NCBI GenBank assembly: GCA_021829055.1
Contig: JAJZCS010000074.1
Location: forward strand, 1-8,421
From: Pseudomonadota bacterium
Lineage (GTDB): Bacteria; Pseudomonadota; Alphaproteobacteria; Acetobacterales; Acetobacteraceae
Length of the DNA stretch: 8,421 bases
Reading direction: 5' to 3'
Part shown: one piece after another, positions 6,390 to 8,421 of the stretch
How the letters are laid out: each line of letters starts with the position of its first letter
Numbering within the stretch: the stretch's first letter is position 1
Program-made: the position numbers and the translations under genes
The notes under the pieces: model-generated
Seen by the model: only the letters and a program-made list of their open reading frames with translations
What the model was told of the DNA's origin: nothing
The model's database searches: none

Positions 6390-7558
6390 AACATCAACCG
6401 GATCACGCTATCGGCCAACCTCTCCACATCCTCTGACCGATGACACGCAGAGAATGCGAAGCGGATCCGGCTTGTGCCAGCCGGAACGGTCGGCGGGCGG
6501 ATAGGAACAGCAAAAAAACCTGCCTCCTCGAGTGCCGCCGCCAATGCCAATGCGCGTCTCTCATGACCCACAATCAACGGAACAATTTGCGTAGTGGATC
6601 TCCCGATATCAAGTCCCGCCGCTATCAGTCGCTCGCGGAAGCGGGTTGCAAGCTGCTGCACATGCGCTCGTTCGGCCTCGAGAGTGGGGATCAGTTCGAG
6701 AGCCGCCTCCATCGCGCCAAGCACGGAAGGCGGTAGAGCAGTACTATAGATCACCCCACCACATCGGTTGATGAGATAGTCGCGCAAGGTATCCGAGCAT
6801 GTGGCATACGCGCCGAAACCCCCTAACCCCTTGCTGAAGGTGCCCATGACAAGCGCGTTACGCAGGCCATGGGCAAGGCCGGCTCCACCCGGTCCAAGAA
6901 CACCGCTCGCATGAGCCTCGTCCAGATACAAAAATGCCCCATACCGCGCGGCAAGCGCCGTCAGAGTCGGAAGATCGGGGCTGTCTCCATCCATGCTGAA
7001 CACCGTCTCTGAAATGATGAAACGTGGCTGGCTCCGCTCCCGGTCCTGCTCCAGCAGTTCGCACAAATGTGCAAGATCGTTGTGGCGGAAGCGGATCTGC
7101 CGCACACCAGCAGCAACACAGCCTTGAATCAGACTGGCATGGTTCAATCGGTCGGCGTACACAAGCGGCTCTGCCCCGAGCGTTTTTGGGTCGAGCAAGG
7201 CGGGGAGCATGGTAAGGTTGGCCTGCACCCCACTAGCGAACAGCAGCGCCGCTTCCATTCCCTTAAACGTAGCGAGCGCGGCCTCCACGCGCTCTGCTGG
7301 GGGAAGATTGCCGCCCACAAGACGTGAACTCGCAGCACCGACTCCCCAAGCAAGCGAGTATTCATTCGCGCGAGCAATTAGTGCAGGATGGTGTGAGAGG
7401 CCTAGATAATCGTTAGAAGAAACATCAAGCAGTTCGCGCCCCTTCTCAACACGCACACGCAAGGCCGACCGTCTGTCCAGCACGCGCAAGCACCGGCGCC
7501 GCCCGCTTGCGGCCAGCTCGCCTAACCTTTTCTGCCAGTAGGTGTCGTAATCACGCAT
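6386..7558 (-). CDS. bioF: 8-amino-7-oxononanoate synthase (KAPA synthase)
   Basis: BioF is a pyridoxal-phosphate enzyme that condenses pimeloyl-ACP (or CoA) with L-alanine, with loss of CO2, to give 8-amino-7-oxononanoate. With the start at 7558 the product has 390 residues, close to the family norm. Visible motifs are LLDVSSNDYLGLSHHP (43-58), the SSRLVGGNLPPAERVEAALA segment, DRLNHASLIQG with His140 stacking on the cofactor, DEAHASGVLG (Asp213, His216) and GTFSKGLGGFGAY, with Lys243 the Schiff-base lysine. The start at ATG 7558 gives the usual MRDYDTYWQKRL opening. The frame runs back to a TTG at 7696, but the added 46 residues are not conserved. The ribosome binding site is weak. It heads the minus-strand set bioF-bioH-like-bioC, and its stop overlaps the next start as ATGA. 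Confidence 0.95.
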   Translation of the reverse strand: MRDYDTYWQKRLGELAASGRRRCLRVLDRRSALRVRVEKGRELLDVSSNDYLGLSHHPALIARANEYSLAWGVGAASSRLVGGNLPPAERVEAALATFKGMEAALLFASGVQANLTMLPALLDPKTLGAEPLVYADRLNHASLIQGCVAAGVRQIRFRHNDLAHLCELLEQDRERSQPRFIISETVFSMDGDSPDLPTLTALAARYGAFLYLDEAHASGVLGPGGAGLAHGLRNALVMGTFSKGLGGFGAYATCSDTLRDYLINRCGGVIYSTALPPSVLGAMEAALELIPTLEAERAHVQQLATRFRERLIAAGLDIGRSTTQIVPLIVGHERRALALAAALEEAGFFAVPIRPPTVPAGTSRIRFAFSACHRSEDVERLADSVIRLML

Positions 7559-7857
7559 CGGACGTTGGCAATTAGACTGCTTTGGCCAAGCAAGCAAAAC
7601 TTCAAACCAGGTGCCAGCAAAGGTAGCGGAATTACGGCCCAACGCCTCAACACTTTCAGCTTCTACAACGAAACAATGTAATGCCCCTCCGCACAAGAAA
7701 ACATATGATTTACTTACTCAGATCGCCCCCTCTTCTTGGTTCGGTGGTACGACTAGATATGGGCCAGCCGTAAAGGAGAAGCTGCACGCACAGGCCCGAT
7801 ATCTCGTACCGGGACTCCGTGGTTGACTAAACGGGACGCAACCGCCAGTGTAACGAT
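7559..7857. other. bioF upstream region, 299 bp, no gene recognised
   Basis: This gap separates the divergent bioF and IS1595 transposase start codons. It should hold the bioF promoter and, towards the right, the left end of the insertion sequence. I looked for a BirA-type operator (GTAAAC/GTTTAC half-sites) and a BioR-type TTATCTATAA box and saw neither. A TTGGCCAA palindrome lies at about 7581-7588. The main structure is the long inverted repeat at 7746-7810. A GGTTG/CAACC pair (7821-7825 and 7839-7843) sits just before the transposase and might belong to the terminal repeat, which cannot be checked without the other end. Confidence 0.5.
7746..7810. repeat. Long bulged inverted repeat upstream of the IS1595 transposase
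   Basis: Three stacked helices pair in register: GGTACG (7746-7751) with CGTACC (7805-7810), AGATAT (7755-7760) with ATATCT (7799-7804), and GGGCC (7761-7765) with GGCCC (7793-7797). That is 17 base pairs, interrupted only by a 3-nt bulge (7752-7754) on one side and a single G (7798) on the other, around a 27-nt loop. It lies 48 bp before the transposase ATG and about 190 bp upstream of bioF. It could be a subterminal hairpin of the insertion sequence, a leader RNA of bioF, or an older recombination site. Confidence 0.6.
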
Positions 7858-8421
7858 ATGGCGACCAGCCTGTCCCTCCGCGTCTTCAACGTTCTGTTCC
7901 CCGACGAGGCCGCGGCGCGGTCGTGGTTCGAGCGCGCCCGGTGGCCGAACGGCCCGGAGTGCTACCACTGTGGAGTGGTTGGCAATGCCGCCTACATGCC
8001 CAGGACAAAGTTCTGGCACTGCAAGGCGTGCAAGAAGCAGTTCAGCGTCACCGCTGGGACGCCGATGCACCGCACCCACCTCCCGCTGCTCATGTGGGCG
8101 CAGGCGATCTACCTGATCGTGGCGTCGTCCAAAGGAATTTCTTCGCTCAAACTGAGCGAGATGCTGGGCATCGCCTACAATAGCGCGTGGCACATGAACC
8201 ACCGCATCCGCGTCATGATGGCCGAGGCCAATCCCATCCTCGCTGGGGTGGTTGAGATTGATGAAATGTATGCCGGTGCGCCGCCCCGGAAACGAGCGAA
8301 GCCCTCCCGCGACCACGACCGCGATCCGCCCCCGCCCAATCCGCAGGGGCGGGGGACCAAGCGTCCGCTGCTGCTGGTTGCCACTGAGCGCGGTGGCGAT
8401 GTCGTGGCAAAGGTCATTCCG
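7858..8421 (+). CDS. IS1595-family transposase, N-terminal part (cut by window edge)
   Basis: 188 residues are readable and the frame is open at the window edge. Order of parts: MATSLSLRVFNVLFPDEAAA and a WPNGPECYHCG segment begin a zinc ribbon with Cys35/Cys38 and Cys55/Cys58 (FWHCKACKKQFSVTAGT). Then comes the helical segment KGISSLKLSEMLGIAYNSAW, and the start of the ISXO2-type DDE domain at VVEIDEMYAG, with Asp135 the likely first catalytic residue. A basic, proline-rich linker (about 142-169) follows, then KRPLLLVATERGG. This order is diagnostic of IS1595-family transposases. The ATG at 7858 is the only possible start, because the in-frame stop TAA at 7828-7830 precedes it and no GTG or TTG lies between. 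No clear ribosome binding site is seen, as is common in transposases. Whether the element is intact cannot be judged. Confidence 0.93.
   Translation, partial: MATSLSLRVFNVLFPDEAAARSWFERARWPNGPECYHCGVVGNAAYMPRTKFWHCKACKKQFSVTAGTPMHRTHLPLLMWAQAIYLIVASSKGISSLKLSEMLGIAYNSAWHMNHRIRVMMAEANPILAGVVEIDEMYAGAPPRKRAKPSRDHDRDPPPPNPQGRGTKRPLLLVATERGGDVVAKVIP

Noticed and set aside
7559..7696. 46-codon extension of BioF starting at a TTG
   Set aside because: BioF proteins begin near the MRDYDTYW segment; the extension is not similar to known BioF proteins.
7559..7857. BirA or BioR operator upstream of bioF
   Set aside because: No sequence close to the known BirA half-sites or the BioR TTATCTATAA box was found in the gap.
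7753..8316. 187-codon minus-strand open frame at the right edge
   Set aside because: It is antisense to a clear IS1595-family transposase with a zinc ribbon and DDE start, and has no features of its own.
1..8421. CRISPR arrays, tRNA or rRNA genes, toxin-antitoxin or phage-defence genes
   Set aside because: I saw no regularly spaced repeats, no tRNA-like T-loop sequences and no defence-type proteins in any frame.

Overview
The window looks like an accessory or rearranged chromosomal segment of a G+C-rich proteobacterium. The evidence is the codon use, a BioC/BioH-type route to pimeloyl-ACP, a glutathione-dependent hydroquinone reductase, and three different insertion-sequence families. I cannot fix the class (alpha, beta or gamma) from sequence reading alone.

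Layout: (1) 1-99, minus strand, N-terminal fragment of an IS5-family transposase running off the left edge. (2) 403-4111, a quinone/electrophile-stress module: a LysR-type regulator (minus) divergent from a pirin-like cupin, a WrbA flavoprotein and a glutathionyl-hydroquinone reductase (all plus). (3) 4208-4630, the decayed, frameshifted, 5'-truncated end of an IS630-family transposase (minus). (4) 4631-5013, a non-coding stretch packed with short inverted repeats, of unknown identity. (5) 5014-7558, a minus-strand biotin operon transcribed bioF -> short BioH-like esterase -> bioC, with both junctions being 4-bp ATGA overlaps. (6) 7559-7857, the bioF upstream region, holding a long bulged inverted repeat. 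(7) 7858-8421, plus strand, N-terminal part of an IS1595-family transposase running off the right edge.

How the genes work together: WrbA reduces quinones to hydroquinones with NAD(P)H. The Xi-class glutathione transferase removes glutathione from glutathionyl-hydroquinones. Pirins of the YhhW type act on flavonoid/quinone-like substrates in vitro. A divergent LysR gene is the natural candidate regulator. In the second module, BioC methylates malonyl-ACP to open fatty-acid synthesis to a pimeloyl chain, the alpha/beta hydrolase would remove the methyl ester, and BioF condenses pimeloyl-ACP with alanine. bioA, bioB and bioD are not in the window.

No clearly new multi-gene system is visible. 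The best leads are the structured non-coding block at 4631-5013, the bulged 17-bp-stem inverted repeat at 7746-7810, the palindrome and direct repeats in the lysR-pirin intergenic region, the nested inverted repeat at the end of lysR, and the unusually short esterase in the biotin operon.
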